A stretch of DNA of 64,000 nucleotides from an uncultured Gammaproteobacteria bacterium (GTDB lineage Bacteria; Pseudomonadota; Gammaproteobacteria; Pseudomonadales; Pseudohongiellaceae). Positions 9,072 through 18,910 of this stretch are shown here, in pieces. The translations under genes were made by a program, and so were the position numbers. The stretch lies in the NCBI GenBank assembly GCA_913060695.1, contig CAJXUA010000005.1, positions 124,001 through 188,000 of the forward strand, in the 5' to 3' direction. The notes beneath the pieces were generated by a model. It did no database searches, had not been told where the DNA came from, and saw only the letters and a program-made list of their open reading frames with translations. Numbering within the stretch: position 1 is the stretch's first letter; each line of letters opens with the position of its first letter.

Positions 9072-12000
9072 TTATGTGCCAAAACCAGGCTCGATACGTG
9101 AGTCTGTATCTTTGCGTTTACCTAGCACCCATGTCTTCACGGTTGCAAAGTGGGCGCGTACTTTGGCTGGCAGGGCGAGCATCGATGGCGTCACAATCAG
9201 CGTAAGGATGGTGCCGAAGGAGAGGCCGTAAACAATCGCGCTAGCCAGACTTACCCACTGCGAGGTGATTGGTCCGCCCACTTCAACCTCGGCGCCAATC
9301 AAGTCGATGGAGACGTGCATTGCTAGTGGCAGCAAGCCACACCCCGTCGTGAATGTCGTCAGGAACACTGGGCGTAAACGCTGTACACCGGTTTGCACAA
9401 TAATCTCCTGAAGACTCCAATCCTTGCGGGTGTCGCGCAGGAAGTTGAAGGTATCAATCAGAATAATATTGTTATTCACGATGATGCCCGCCAATGCGAC
9501 GATGCCCACTCCGGTAAGAATTACGCTGAAGGTTTGACCGGTAATCAAGAGGCCTAGCAATACTCCGGTAGTAGAGAGCAATACCGAGGATAGAATCAAC
9601 AAAGCCTGGTAGTAGCTGTTGAATTGGGTCACCAACAGGATCGCCATCAACGCTAGCGATAGGACAAAGGCCTGCATCAAGAATGCGAAGGATTGCTCCT
9701 GCTCCTCATTGGCGCCGCGGAATTGGTATTCGACACCGGGCAGCAGAGGGTTGGCATTGAGCCACTGGCGCAATTCCTGAAGCTTCGTATCCATCACCAC
9801 GCCGGGCGCCGGATTAGCGCGCACATAGATGACCTTGCTACCGTCTACGCGTTGAATGGAGCTTACTTTTGGCCCCGGTTCGCGGGTAATAAAGCTGCTC
9901 ACTGGTGCCATTCCAGATGCGGTGGTGACTTGAATCTGCTCAATTTGCTCTAAGCCGCGATAGGCCTCGGGGTAACGCACGCGAATGTCTACTTCCTCTT
10001 CGGTGTCATCTGGTCGGTAATCGCCCATGAACACGCCATTGGTTAGTAGTTGCACGGCGGTGCCTACCTCGTTGATGTTGGCGCCAAACATTGCTGCGCG
10101 CGCGCGATCGACGTGAATTCGCCACTCGATGCCAGGAATTGGAGTGGTATCGTCGACATCGATCAGTCCGGTCATCTCGTTCTGCAGATAATTACGTACC
10201 CGTGTTGCCTCGCTGATCAAGTCTGTGAGGTTCTCGCCAAAGATCTCCAGCTGCAACTCCTTGCCTACCGGGGGGCCTTGCTCGATGATCGAAATCTCCG
10301 CTTTCACGCCGGGGATATCCCTGACGGCCTCGCGATAGAGGTTCTCAATTTCGAAGCCATCGACGTCGCGGATCCGGCGGTCGGTGAACTCGACGAAGAT
10401 AGTGCCAACAAGATCTGGTGCGGAACTCTGCCCGCCGCCTAGGCTTTGTCCAGAGCCAGACTGCGTGACGATGTTCTTGTAGTGGCCGACCTCCATGATG
10501 CGCTTCTCAACATCGACGACGATGTCGCGAATCTCGACGGGTGAGAAATTGCCTCGCGCGAATATTTGCACACGCGTCTGCGAGGGCTCAACAGAGGTAA
10601 AGAACTCCACGCCCGCACCGAAATTGAAGTAGGCAAAGGCTATGGATACCAGTGTGAAAACGCTGCCAAAGAAGACCAGAATCGGTGAGTTAACGGCGCC
10701 ACGCAGCACGCCGGCATAGGCACGGCTGAAACCACGTAGTTTGGTGGAGTCAACTTCGTCATGATGGCTAGCTTGTGACACGAGTCCTTTCGCGGGCATG
10801 CTGACTTTGCCGAAAAGTGAGCCGAGCACTGGTGCGAAGAAAAGCGCATACATCAAGGAGCCAATAAGCACCGCGAATACAGTGATCGGCAGATAGCGCA
10901 TGAACTCTCCGGCGACGCCGGGCCAAAACATCATCGGCAGGAAGGCTGCCAATGTTGTCATGGTCGAGGCAATGATCGGCCAGAACATACGGTTCACAGC
11001 CTCTTGGTAGGCATCCTCTTTGGTATAACCCTCCGACATCTTGGTGTCCGCAAACTCCACCATCACGATGGCACCATCGATCAGCATCCCTAGCCCCAGC
11101 AATAGGCCGAAGATCACCATGAAGTTATAGGTAAAGCCGAGGGCGGAAATTACAATAAAGGCGAATAGGAAGGAAAATGGAACAGCCAGAGTTACGAGAA
11201 TCCCCGAGCGAATTCCGACAGCCGCTATGACCACGATCAATACTAAGACCATGGATGTGACCATGTTGCCCTGTAGCCCTAGGTTCTGCTCGATCACCAT
11301 TGGGGCAGTATTGTTCAGATAAGAAATCGTCACGGCTGGCGGTAGCGTAGGCAGCATGTTCTCGACGATCTGGTCGATCTTGTCCATGGCGGCAATGAGG
11401 TTTGCGCCTTTGCGCTTCTCCACGTTGATGGAGATGGAGCGCTGACCGTTAGCAAATGAGTAGCGCTCCGCATCTTTAAAGGTGCGGCGGATCTCGGCGA
11501 TGTCACTGAGGGTCAACACGCCTTGCGCATTCGCAGCGATTGGCAGGTCGAAAAGATCTTGTTGTGTCTCGATCAGGCCTGGCAATTTTACCGAGAAGCT
11601 GCCTTGCCCGGTGTTGAGTGTGCCTGCTGGAATGAGGCGATTGTTGTTGGTGACGGCTTGGATAATCTGCTGATTGGTGATGCCATAGGTTTCGAGTTGC
11701 GTAGGGTCGATCAACGCCTCAAGGAGCTCCTCTCGATCGCCCACCATATCTGCAGACAACACTTCGGGTAGGGTTTCCACTGCGCGCTGCAGGTCCTGCG
11801 CAACTTGTAGTAAGACACGCTCTGGAACACCTTCACCAGCGATGGCTAGTTGTACAATAGGGACGCCCGCGGCAGATATTTCCTGCACTATGGGCTCCTC
11901 TGTGGACTGTGGGAACTTAGCCTTCGCTCTGTCGATAGCAGTACGCACATCGTTCAGAGCCTGTGAGGAGTCGAAACTCACATCGAATTCACTCACCACT

Positions 12001-12269
12001 GTGGCCGCGCCTTCACTGCTGAAAGAGCTTACCTGAGTGATCCCCTCCAAAGTCTTCAGCTCCACCTCTAGGGGCTTAGTAAGCAGCCGCTCGGCATCCT
12101 CGGGTGAAATGCCCTCGTGTATGATGGTGGTCACAATTACGGGAACGGACACGTCCGGATTGAGTTCGACGGGAATAGACATATAGGAGACTAAACCCAT
12201 CAACATGATCGCCACGAATATACTCAGGGAGGTTCGCGCGCGTGATACTGATGCTTTTATATAACGCAT
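9072..12269 (-). CDS. RND efflux transporter permease subunit (AcrB/HAE family)
   Basis: 1065 aa, PVELNPDVSVPVIVTT, LLLGLGMLIDGAIVMVEF, GIIVNNNIILIDTF. Confidence 0.96.
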   Translation of the reverse strand: MRYIKASVSRARTSLSIFVAIMLMGLVSYMSIPVELNPDVSVPVIVTTIIHEGISPEDAERLLTKPLEVELKTLEGITQVSSFSSEGAATVVSEFDVSFDSSQALNDVRTAIDRAKAKFPQSTEEPIVQEISAAGVPIVQLAIAGEGVPERVLLQVAQDLQRAVETLPEVLSADMVGDREELLEALIDPTQLETYGITNQQIIQAVTNNNRLIPAGTLNTGQGSFSVKLPGLIETQQDLFDLPIAANAQGVLTLSDIAEIRRTFKDAERYSFANGQRSISINVEKRKGANLIAAMDKIDQIVENMLPTLPPAVTISYLNNTAPMVIEQNLGLQGNMVTSMVLVLIVVIAAVGIRSGILVTLAVPFSFLFAFIVISALGFTYNFMVIFGLLLGLGMLIDGAIVMVEFADTKMSEGYTKEDAYQEAVNRMFWPIIASTMTTLAAFLPMMFWPGVAGEFMRYLPITVFAVLIGSLMYALFFAPVLGSLFGKVSMPAKGLVSQASHHDEVDSTKLRGFSRAYAGVLRGAVNSPILVFFGSVFTLVSIAFAYFNFGAGVEFFTSVEPSQTRVQIFARGNFSPVEIRDIVVDVEKRIMEVGHYKNIVTQSGSGQSLGGGQSSAPDLVGTIFVEFTDRRIRDVDGFEIENLYREAVRDIPGVKAEISIIEQGPPVGKELQLEIFGENLTDLISEATRVRNYLQNEMTGLIDVDDTTPIPGIEWRIHVDRARAAMFGANINEVGTAVQLLTNGVFMGDYRPDDTEEEVDIRVRYPEAYRGLEQIEQIQVTTASGMAPVSSFITREPGPKVSSIQRVDGSKVIYVRANPAPGVVMDTKLQELRQWLNANPLLPGVEYQFRGANEEQEQSFAFLMQAFVLSLALMAILLVTQFNSYYQALLILSSVLLSTTGVLLGLLITGQTFSVILTGVGIVALAGIIVNNNIILIDTFNFLRDTRKDWSLQEIIVQTGVQRLRPVFLTTFTTGCGLLPLAMHVSIDLIGAEVEVGGPITSQWVSLASAIVYGLSFGTILTLIVTPSMLALPAKVRAHFATVKTWVLGKRKDTDSRIEPGFGT

Positions 12270-12281
12270 GGGATTTCCTAC

Positions 12282-13427
12282 CTACAGTGATGACTCAGGA
12301 ATTGATGACCAACTACTGTCGATGTTGACTACCTGACCGGGGAAGACGATCTCTTGACCGTGGGTAATCACCACGCTGCTGTCTGGCAAGCCGGTTACCC
12401 ACATGCCAGGGTCAACAGTAGTGTTCTCACCAATGATCGTGACGGACGCGAATCGCACAACATTGTTCTGGTCTACAATTTTTATACCGACTAGTCCTTC
12501 GTCGTTAAGGGTCAGCGCAGAGGCTGGGACTAGATGCGCTTGAGTCTCATTGGAGGCAATGAAAATCTCCGCGGATACACCTTGGCGTATCGCGAAATCT
12601 GTATTCTCTAATTCAATCTCGATTGCGTAGCTGCGCGCGCTGGAATTTGCAGCGCGAGAGATATAAGTCACCTTGCCTTGTACGGTTTCGCCAGTCAGTA
12701 GAGATGCAGTTACTGGCGCACCAAGAAACAACTTGCCCACTTCTTGCTCTGGCACCACTCCAGTCAGGAGCATTGGGGTGTCATCCAACAGAGAGGCGCA
12801 CTGCCCCCCCATATCCATTAGATCGCCAACTTCGACTGCGCGAGTCTCCATGACTCCAGCGAATGGGGCTGTAATCTGTGTTTTCTGCAAGGCTAGCTCG
12901 GCGCGCTTTACAGCGGCGGCGGTGGAATCTAGTGCAGCTTTGAGTTGGGCGGTACTGACTCGGGACGAAAGACCGCGCTCCTGTAAGTCGAGTGCCCCTT
13001 GATATTCCATTTGTGCCTGCTCTTGTCGCGAAAGCGCTTCCTGCAGATCGACCGCTCGGCTATCGACAGCGATCTCGCATAGGACATCACCAGCCTTCAC
13101 GCGCGCTCCGCGAATAAACGGTGTTGAAATCACACGTCCTGAGACCTCGGAGCGGATATCCACTAAGCGGAAGGCTTTAGTCTGCCCACGCACGCGAATA
13201 TTCTGCACGAAGCTTTGTGAGTTGACTCGCGCGACACGCACAGTGAAGTTCTGATTATCATTGTTGATAGCGGCATTGCCAGAGACCGCGCTTACTGCGC
13301 CATCTCTCTCTGGTAGCGGATAACCGTCGTCTAGCGCGCCGCGCTCCCGAGGATATGCCATCCATACAACAACGATGACAATCAGTCCGATGGCTACAAA
13401 ATGCTTAATTTTCACTTCTTTCTCCAA
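12282..13427 (-). CDS. RND efflux periplasmic adaptor subunit
   Basis: RSEVSGRVISTPFIRGARVKAGDVLCEI barrel-sandwich hybrid; TQITAPFAGVMETRAVEVGDLM; directly upstream of the RND gene. Confidence 0.95.
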   Translation of the reverse strand: MEKEVKIKHFVAIGLIVIVVVWMAYPRERGALDDGYPLPERDGAVSAVSGNAAINNDNQNFTVRVARVNSQSFVQNIRVRGQTKAFRLVDIRSEVSGRVISTPFIRGARVKAGDVLCEIAVDSRAVDLQEALSRQEQAQMEYQGALDLQERGLSSRVSTAQLKAALDSTAAAVKRAELALQKTQITAPFAGVMETRAVEVGDLMDMGGQCASLLDDTPMLLTGVVPEQEVGKLFLGAPVTASLLTGETVQGKVTYISRAANSSARSYAIEIELENTDFAIRQGVSAEIFIASNETQAHLVPASALTLNDEGLVGIKIVDQNNVVRFASVTIIGENTTVDPGMWVTGLPDSSVVITHGQEIVFPGQVVNIDSSWSSIPESSL

Positions 13428-13846
13428 ATGAGTGCCCGGCTGTTTATGCGCCGCTGCGTATAGAATCCGTCTTCACGCGGTAATAATTTAATTTGTACGA
13501 TCCCACTGCCGCCTTGGATTTTGCGATGCGCGCTCGTCGATAGTGGTGTCTAATACATGGATAGATAATGCTGCTAGGTTCGCTCTGTGTGCGGATTGGT
13601 CGGCGATTGCATGATGGGGGACATCCAGCAGATCACGATGTCCAACTTCGGCACTTCAATCGACAATCTTACCGCCCTAAAAAAACTGGGTGATAGTCTA
13701 CAGCTACGGGCTTTTTGACCAGTTTTTTAGTGTTACGTATTGTAACCAAGTATCATTGCAATGCAATGTGAATGGGGGGCTTATTTCGCTTGTGTTTGCG
13801 TTAAGTGGAGTAAAAATTCGGATCAATTGAAATGGGGGGTTAGAGA

Positions 13847-14638
13847 ATGAAAAATATTGCAGGGAAGGTGGCTATTATAACGGGCTCTGCCTCAGGCGTT
13901 GGGGCGGCTACGGCTCGGCTGCTCGCCTCACAGGCATGTCACGTAGTGATCAACTATTCGCGCAGCGCCAAGGGTGCAGAGCAAGTCGCGAAAGAGTGTG
14001 AGGCGCTCGGCGCACAGGTGCTCGTTTGCAAGGCGGATGTGGCAAATGATGAAGCGTGTAGATCTATGGTGGCGGCGGCACTGGAGAAGTGGGGACGCAT
14101 CGACATTCTGGTAAATAATGCAGGAACCACGAAGTTTTGCGAACACGATAACCTTGAGGGTTTAGATGCAGCGGACTTCTTGAGTATCTATAGCGTCAAC
14201 GTAGTTGGCCCATATCAGATGATTCGCGCCGTGGCCCCGGCAATGAAGGCGAACGAGGAGGGCGGTGTAGTCGTCAATGTCGCCTCCACTGCTGCTGTGA
14301 CTGGGATTGGCAGTAGTGTTGCCTACGCGGCCTCGAAGGGTGCGCTGGTAACCATGACTCTATCGCTGGCGCGTGCTCTCGGGCCAGCGCTGCGTATAAA
14401 CGCTGTCTGCCCTGGTTTTATTCAAGGCGAATGGCTGCGCGAGGGCTTAGGGGATCAGCAATACGAAGCGGCTAAAGCGCACCACGAACGCAATGCACCT
14501 TTGGGGCTCACCGCCGATGCTGATACAGTTGCCGATGCTATCCTCTTCTTTATAACTGGGCCACAAATCGTCACTGGGGAAACTCTCATCGTTGACGGGG
14601 GGCGTCATCTAAACTCAGTGCCACTGGCACGTCGTTAG
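13847..14638 (+). CDS. SDR family oxidoreductase
   Basis: GSASGVGAATARLL, NNAG, YAASKGAL, C-terminal GETLIVDGGRHL. Confidence 0.95.
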   Translation: MKNIAGKVAIITGSASGVGAATARLLASQACHVVINYSRSAKGAEQVAKECEALGAQVLVCKADVANDEACRSMVAAALEKWGRIDILVNNAGTTKFCEHDNLEGLDAADFLSIYSVNVVGPYQMIRAVAPAMKANEEGGVVVNVASTAAVTGIGSSVAYAASKGALVTMTLSLARALGPALRINAVCPGFIQGEWLREGLGDQQYEAAKAHHERNAPLGLTADADTVADAILFFITGPQIVTGETLIVDGGRHLNSVPLARR

Positions 14639-14653
14639 TGCTGGAGATTGTTC

Positions 14654-15052
14654 ATGAACCCAATAATGCGTGTTTTGCCCTCGGCGTTTCTCTACCTTAA
14701 TGGGGCGATTTACAGTTACGTTGCGTGGTTATTCCTGAGTGATCCGCAGACTTGGTTCGACGCTCTAGGGGTAAGCGTACGCAGTGGCGTTGGGCTTACA
14801 GAGTTGCGGACTACTTACGCCGGTCTTTTCGGTGGGCTTTCATTATTTCTGTTGCTCTGTGCTTGGAAGAAGGAATGGGTAGAGCCTGGCATTGTATTGC
14901 TGGTGTTCTCTTACGCTGGCCTCGTGGCAGTGCGCAGCTGGGGGATACTCATCGACAATGCCTATAACGATTTTCTGTTACAGATCTATATCACCGAATG
15001 GCTGTCTTTGGTGCTCGCGCTATTAGCTTGGTTTAGTATTAAGAAGCGCTAG
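14654..15052 (+). CDS. DUF4345-like small membrane protein
   Basis: Four hydrophobic segments, ELRTTYAGLFGGLSLFLL; follows the SDR gene. Confidence 0.65.
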   Translation: MNPIMRVLPSAFLYLNGAIYSYVAWLFLSDPQTWFDALGVSVRSGVGLTELRTTYAGLFGGLSLFLLLCAWKKEWVEPGIVLLVFSYAGLVAVRSWGILIDNAYNDFLLQIYITEWLSLVLALLAWFSIKKR

Positions 15053-15068
15053 TGAACACTCTAGTGCT

Positions 15069-15608
15069 TTAGCGTGCGACGGGGCGCTTTTGTAGTTTGC
15101 GCTGAAGCGTGCGACGGTGCATCTTAAGCTGCCTTGCGGTTTCTGAGATATTGCCGTCGTTCTCCTTAAGTACCTTCTGGATATGCTCCCACTCCAGGCG
15201 TCTAACAGACATGGGTTCGCCAATGTTGCTAGAGTCTTCTTGTGCTGGGGAGTTCTCGCCCAATAATGCCGTCAGAATCTCATCAGCATCGGCAGGCTTG
15301 GCGAGGTAATTATCCGCGCCGAGTTTGATCGCCTCCACCGCTGTTGCGATACTAGCATAACCAGTGAGCACGAGAATGCGCATGCGCGGATTGTGCTGTT
15401 TGAGTGTTGGAATAAGTGGCAGTGATGAGTGGCCACCGAGATTCAAGTCGAGCACCGCTAGGTCGAATCCCTGCGTGCTTACGGTGCCATTGGCTGCGTC
15501 TAAGCTCAGAGCATGCGCGACTTCGTAACCACGCTGTTGCAAGGCTCGCGAGACGACCCGCCCGAAGATCTCATCGTCCTCTACCAATAGTATTCTTCTC
15601 GCTTCCAT
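15069..15608 (-). CDS. regA: RegA/PrrA/RoxR-type response regulator
   Basis: Receiver domain ILLVEDDEIFGRV, VLTGYASIATAVEAIKLGADNYLAKPADADEI; Fis-type HTH GNISETARQLKMHRRTLQRKLQKR characteristic of RegA. Confidence 0.9.
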   Translation of the reverse strand: MEARRILLVEDDEIFGRVVSRALQQRGYEVAHALSLDAANGTVSTQGFDLAVLDLNLGGHSSLPLIPTLKQHNPRMRILVLTGYASIATAVEAIKLGADNYLAKPADADEILTALLGENSPAQEDSSNIGEPMSVRRLEWEHIQKVLKENDGNISETARQLKMHRRTLQRKLQKRPVAR

Positions 15609-16970
15609 CTAGCCTTGCCCCTCTTGGTTGCTAGCCGATTGTGCATTGGGCTTGCTCAACGGTAAGCGTATGATGCTCATCGCGCCGCCATTCTTTAAGT
15701 TGAACATCTCGATCTTCCCAGAGGCTCGCTGAATGGCCGCATTGGCAAGGAAGATGCCAAGCCCCATGCTGTCTTTGCGCGTGGAAATAAACGGCACGCC
15801 CATATTCTCCATCACACTCGTAGGTATGCCAGGGCCATCGTCTTGAATGATGATCTCGATCAATGGATCGGGTTTTGCTGCGACAAGACAGGTGACGATT
15901 ACCTGCGAGTGGGCAGCCTTGATCGCATTCTCGACCAGGTTGATAACGGCGTGACGCAGGCTTAGATCGTAGGGAATGTTTGCCGACTGTGCGGAGTCTT
16001 GTATCTCGAAGCGCACATGCGCGCGGGGATGGATGTTCACGATGTAGTCTTGAATCTCATCCATAAAAGTGGTGATGGCGCCGTCGTAGGGGGTTTGACG
16101 GTCAGCTTTGTTGTAGAAGCGAGTGAGCTGGTTTAGTGAGTCCTTGCAGCGCACGACCTGCTGGCGCAGCAAGCTGATATCCTCCTTGATGGACATCTTT
16201 TTGAGCTCTTCATCGCTGTATTTATCGAGATCGGTTAGTAGCACTGACATGGTCGATAGCGGCGTGCCCAACGCGTGCGCAGTGCCCGCGGCGAGGGTGC
16301 CGATTGCGACTAATTGTTCGTTGCGCATTTCATTTTCGCGGGCACGCGCAAGAGTAAGTTCGCGGCTGCGAATTGCCTCTGCCATCCTTGTGACGAACAA
16401 GGTAATGAGGATGGCACTGACGACGAAGGTGACCCACATGCCCACCAAATGTAATTGAAAGTTCTCGACCATATGGTCGCTGTGCTCGGCTTGCAACTCA
16501 CTCAAAAGGAAAGTGGTGTAGACCGCGATATTGGCTATAGCAAAGACATTGACATAGCGCTGATGAAGGATGGTTGCCCCAACAGCCAGTAACACGAGTA
16601 AGTAGGAGATCAGTGGATTGCTGGCGCCGCCAGTGGCAAGCAGTATGAAAATGAGAATCACGGCGTCAGCGACTAGCTGCGCAAACAATTCTAACTCGGA
16701 AATTGGCACCTCTTTGCGCAGGCGCCAGACTCCAAACAGCAGTGTAAGCCCAACGCCGAAGGCTGCGATAATCAGGCGAGAAAGCGGCAGTTCGAGCGGC
16801 GAAAAGCTATGAAATACGAAGGTGCCTAAAATACTCAGTGCCGCCACGAGCAGCCGCAGTAAAAGCAGGCGTTGTAGAGATAGCCGAGACGAGCTGTTGC
16901 CAGAGGTCTCTGGCCGCAGCATTTGGATTATACGGTCGCTCAGAGATATCTTTCTATTAATTGTAGTCAT
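15609..16970 (-). CDS. regB: RegB/PrrB/RoxS-type redox sensor histidine kinase
   Basis: Six-TM N terminus, GGASNPL (RegB quinone-site heptad GGxxNPF-like), H-box AAGTAHALGTPLSTM, redox-box Cys in RQQVVRCKDSL, ATPase domain. Confidence 0.9.
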   Translation of the reverse strand: MTTINRKISLSDRIIQMLRPETSGNSSSRLSLQRLLLLRLLVAALSILGTFVFHSFSPLELPLSRLIIAAFGVGLTLLFGVWRLRKEVPISELELFAQLVADAVILIFILLATGGASNPLISYLLVLLAVGATILHQRYVNVFAIANIAVYTTFLLSELQAEHSDHMVENFQLHLVGMWVTFVVSAILITLFVTRMAEAIRSRELTLARARENEMRNEQLVAIGTLAAGTAHALGTPLSTMSVLLTDLDKYSDEELKKMSIKEDISLLRQQVVRCKDSLNQLTRFYNKADRQTPYDGAITTFMDEIQDYIVNIHPRAHVRFEIQDSAQSANIPYDLSLRHAVINLVENAIKAAHSQVIVTCLVAAKPDPLIEIIIQDDGPGIPTSVMENMGVPFISTRKDSMGLGIFLANAAIQRASGKIEMFNLKNGGAMSIIRLPLSKPNAQSASNQEGQG

Positions 16971-17110
16971 GCCAGCTATTCTACCCTACAGAGCGTACTT
17001 GTAGCTCTCTGCGCGTCAATTTGCCGCACTGCCGGCCGGTTTTACTCGCCCTTAGTGAACGGGTTATAGTGCGCCTCTTTAGTGCCTTGCCGGGAAACCC
17101 CACTGTCCCT

Positions 17111-18856
17111 ATGAATCCGATCCTTTTACCGTTCCCTTTAAACGTCTATGGCCTCACTCTCGAGCTGGAGTTTGGCGCGGCGAAGCACCTGCATTTCGGG
17201 ATCTATGGCGAGAAAGGCACGGAGGGTACCTCCTATCCCGAGGCGCAGGCCCGCGCACAGGAAACCTTGCAGACCCTCTTGCCACCCACTCCCGCGCGTA
17301 TTCTCGAGTACGGCTTCGGTAGCGCAAGCCTAGCCACAGAGCTTGGCGCCAGTGGCTACGAGGTTACTGCTCTGTCGCCCCTAGTCGAAGAGTATCGAGC
17401 CGCTCAAGATAGTGGCGCCGAGGGAGTGAACTACCTGCACGGCGATCTGGCGAATTTTGAGCCCGAAGAAGTCTTCGACGTCATGCTTCTGCAACAGTCC
17501 GCTCAGTATTTAGATCCGTTGCAATTGCTTGTCTGTGCGAATAGCTGTTTGAAGGAAGGTGGTCAGTTACTCATCGCTGACGAGTTTTTGCTCGATGACA
17601 GTACTCGAAAACCGCAGCCACGGCCGCTTTTAGCCAATTTTCTACGCTTTGCGCAGCGTTGTGGCTTTAGTGCGGAGCGCCAGCGCGACTTGGGTCGTCA
17701 GGTTGCCCCAGGCTTGGTCGAGTTTGCGGGTCTACTAGATAAGCACTCCACCACTCTCTGTGAGCGTCTCGGTATTAATGCTGCCGAGCTACAGCAGTTG
17801 CGCGGACAACTCGAAGAGATGGCCACGCAATATCAGCATGCGCTGCTAGGCTACACCTTGCTAGACCTGCGCGCAGGTTCAAAACTACCAGACCGGGCGG
17901 AATTTGGCAGCATCGACTCTTTCTCCTTACAGGAGATAAAACCGCTTTTTGAGAGCAGTTTCGAGACGAGCTTCGATGAGTCTGTGTGGTTATGGAAGTA
18001 TGCGGCAGGGCGTGGCCGCGCTGTGTGTGCAAGGGCCGGTGGCGAACTGGTAGCTCATTACGGCGGAGCGCCAAGAGATATTCTGTATTTCGGGGAGCCC
18101 AGCAAAGCCATTCAGATTTGCGACGTCATGGTGCTGCCAGAGTATCGTAGCTTCGTGAGTCGCGATACGCTATTTTTCAAGACGGCGGCCACATTTTTAG
18201 AACAACAGGTGGGAAATTGCGCCGAACATCTGCTTGGCTTTGGATTTCCGAATCAGCGCGTGCTGCGTATGGCTAGGCGCCTAGGGCTATATGATGTCAC
18301 TGACAGCTTTATAGAGATTCACTATCCGCTGAGGGTGGCGGGAGCACACAGTGACTATGAAATAGTGCCATTCGATTTGTTAGCGCAAGAGGCCCCCGCA
18401 ACGGTAGACAGGCTTTGGGCACAGATGCAGGAAGACTTACGCAAGCAGATTGTAGGAAAGCGCGATTGGAATTATTGCTATTACCGCTACTGCACACATC
18501 CTGCTTGGGCCCGTGGTCACTACAAATGCGTTTCGCTTCAGAGCAAGCTTGATGGGCAGACCAAGGCCGTGTTCCTCCTTAAACAGCAGGATGAGGGGCG
18601 GCTTCTTATGGACATCGTGGGCGCTGTAGAGCAGTTCCCGATATACGTGGAAGTGCTCAGAGATGCCCTAGCACTCGATAATATTCCCCTGCTGTGTCGA
18701 ACGACGCGAGCGCAGGCGCTGAAATTGAATATTCCGGATGCCCATTGGCAAGAGCTTGAAATTGAAATACCTTGTAATATCTGGACGAGGGGTCCAAGCG
18801 CCGAACAACTACAAGGCGCATGGTGGCTAACCGCGGGGGATATGGATTTTCTCTGA
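17111..18856 (+). CDS. Fusion protein: class I SAM methyltransferase + GNAT-like domain
   Basis: N-terminal RILEYGFGSASLATELGASGYEVTALSP Rossmann motif I; C-terminal IQICDVMVLPEYRS...FLGFGFPNQRVLRMARRLGLY acetyltransferase-like; ATG at 17111 is a more likely start than 17021. Confidence 0.75.
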   Translation: MNPILLPFPLNVYGLTLELEFGAAKHLHFGIYGEKGTEGTSYPEAQARAQETLQTLLPPTPARILEYGFGSASLATELGASGYEVTALSPLVEEYRAAQDSGAEGVNYLHGDLANFEPEEVFDVMLLQQSAQYLDPLQLLVCANSCLKEGGQLLIADEFLLDDSTRKPQPRPLLANFLRFAQRCGFSAERQRDLGRQVAPGLVEFAGLLDKHSTTLCERLGINAAELQQLRGQLEEMATQYQHALLGYTLLDLRAGSKLPDRAEFGSIDSFSLQEIKPLFESSFETSFDESVWLWKYAAGRGRAVCARAGGELVAHYGGAPRDILYFGEPSKAIQICDVMVLPEYRSFVSRDTLFFKTAATFLEQQVGNCAEHLLGFGFPNQRVLRMARRLGLYDVTDSFIEIHYPLRVAGAHSDYEIVPFDLLAQEAPATVDRLWAQMQEDLRKQIVGKRDWNYCYYRYCTHPAWARGHYKCVSLQSKLDGQTKAVFLLKQQDEGRLLMDIVGAVEQFPIYVEVLRDALALDNIPLLCRTTRAQALKLNIPDAHWQELEIEIPCNIWTRGPSAEQLQGAWWLTAGDMDFL

Positions 18857-18910
18857 TAGGTGATCCATATAAGGGGCACGTTGACTCAAAATAATAAAAA
18901 GGACCCTATC

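Noticed and set aside
10050-10442. 130-aa plus-strand ORF
   Set aside because: Antisense within the RND permease gene
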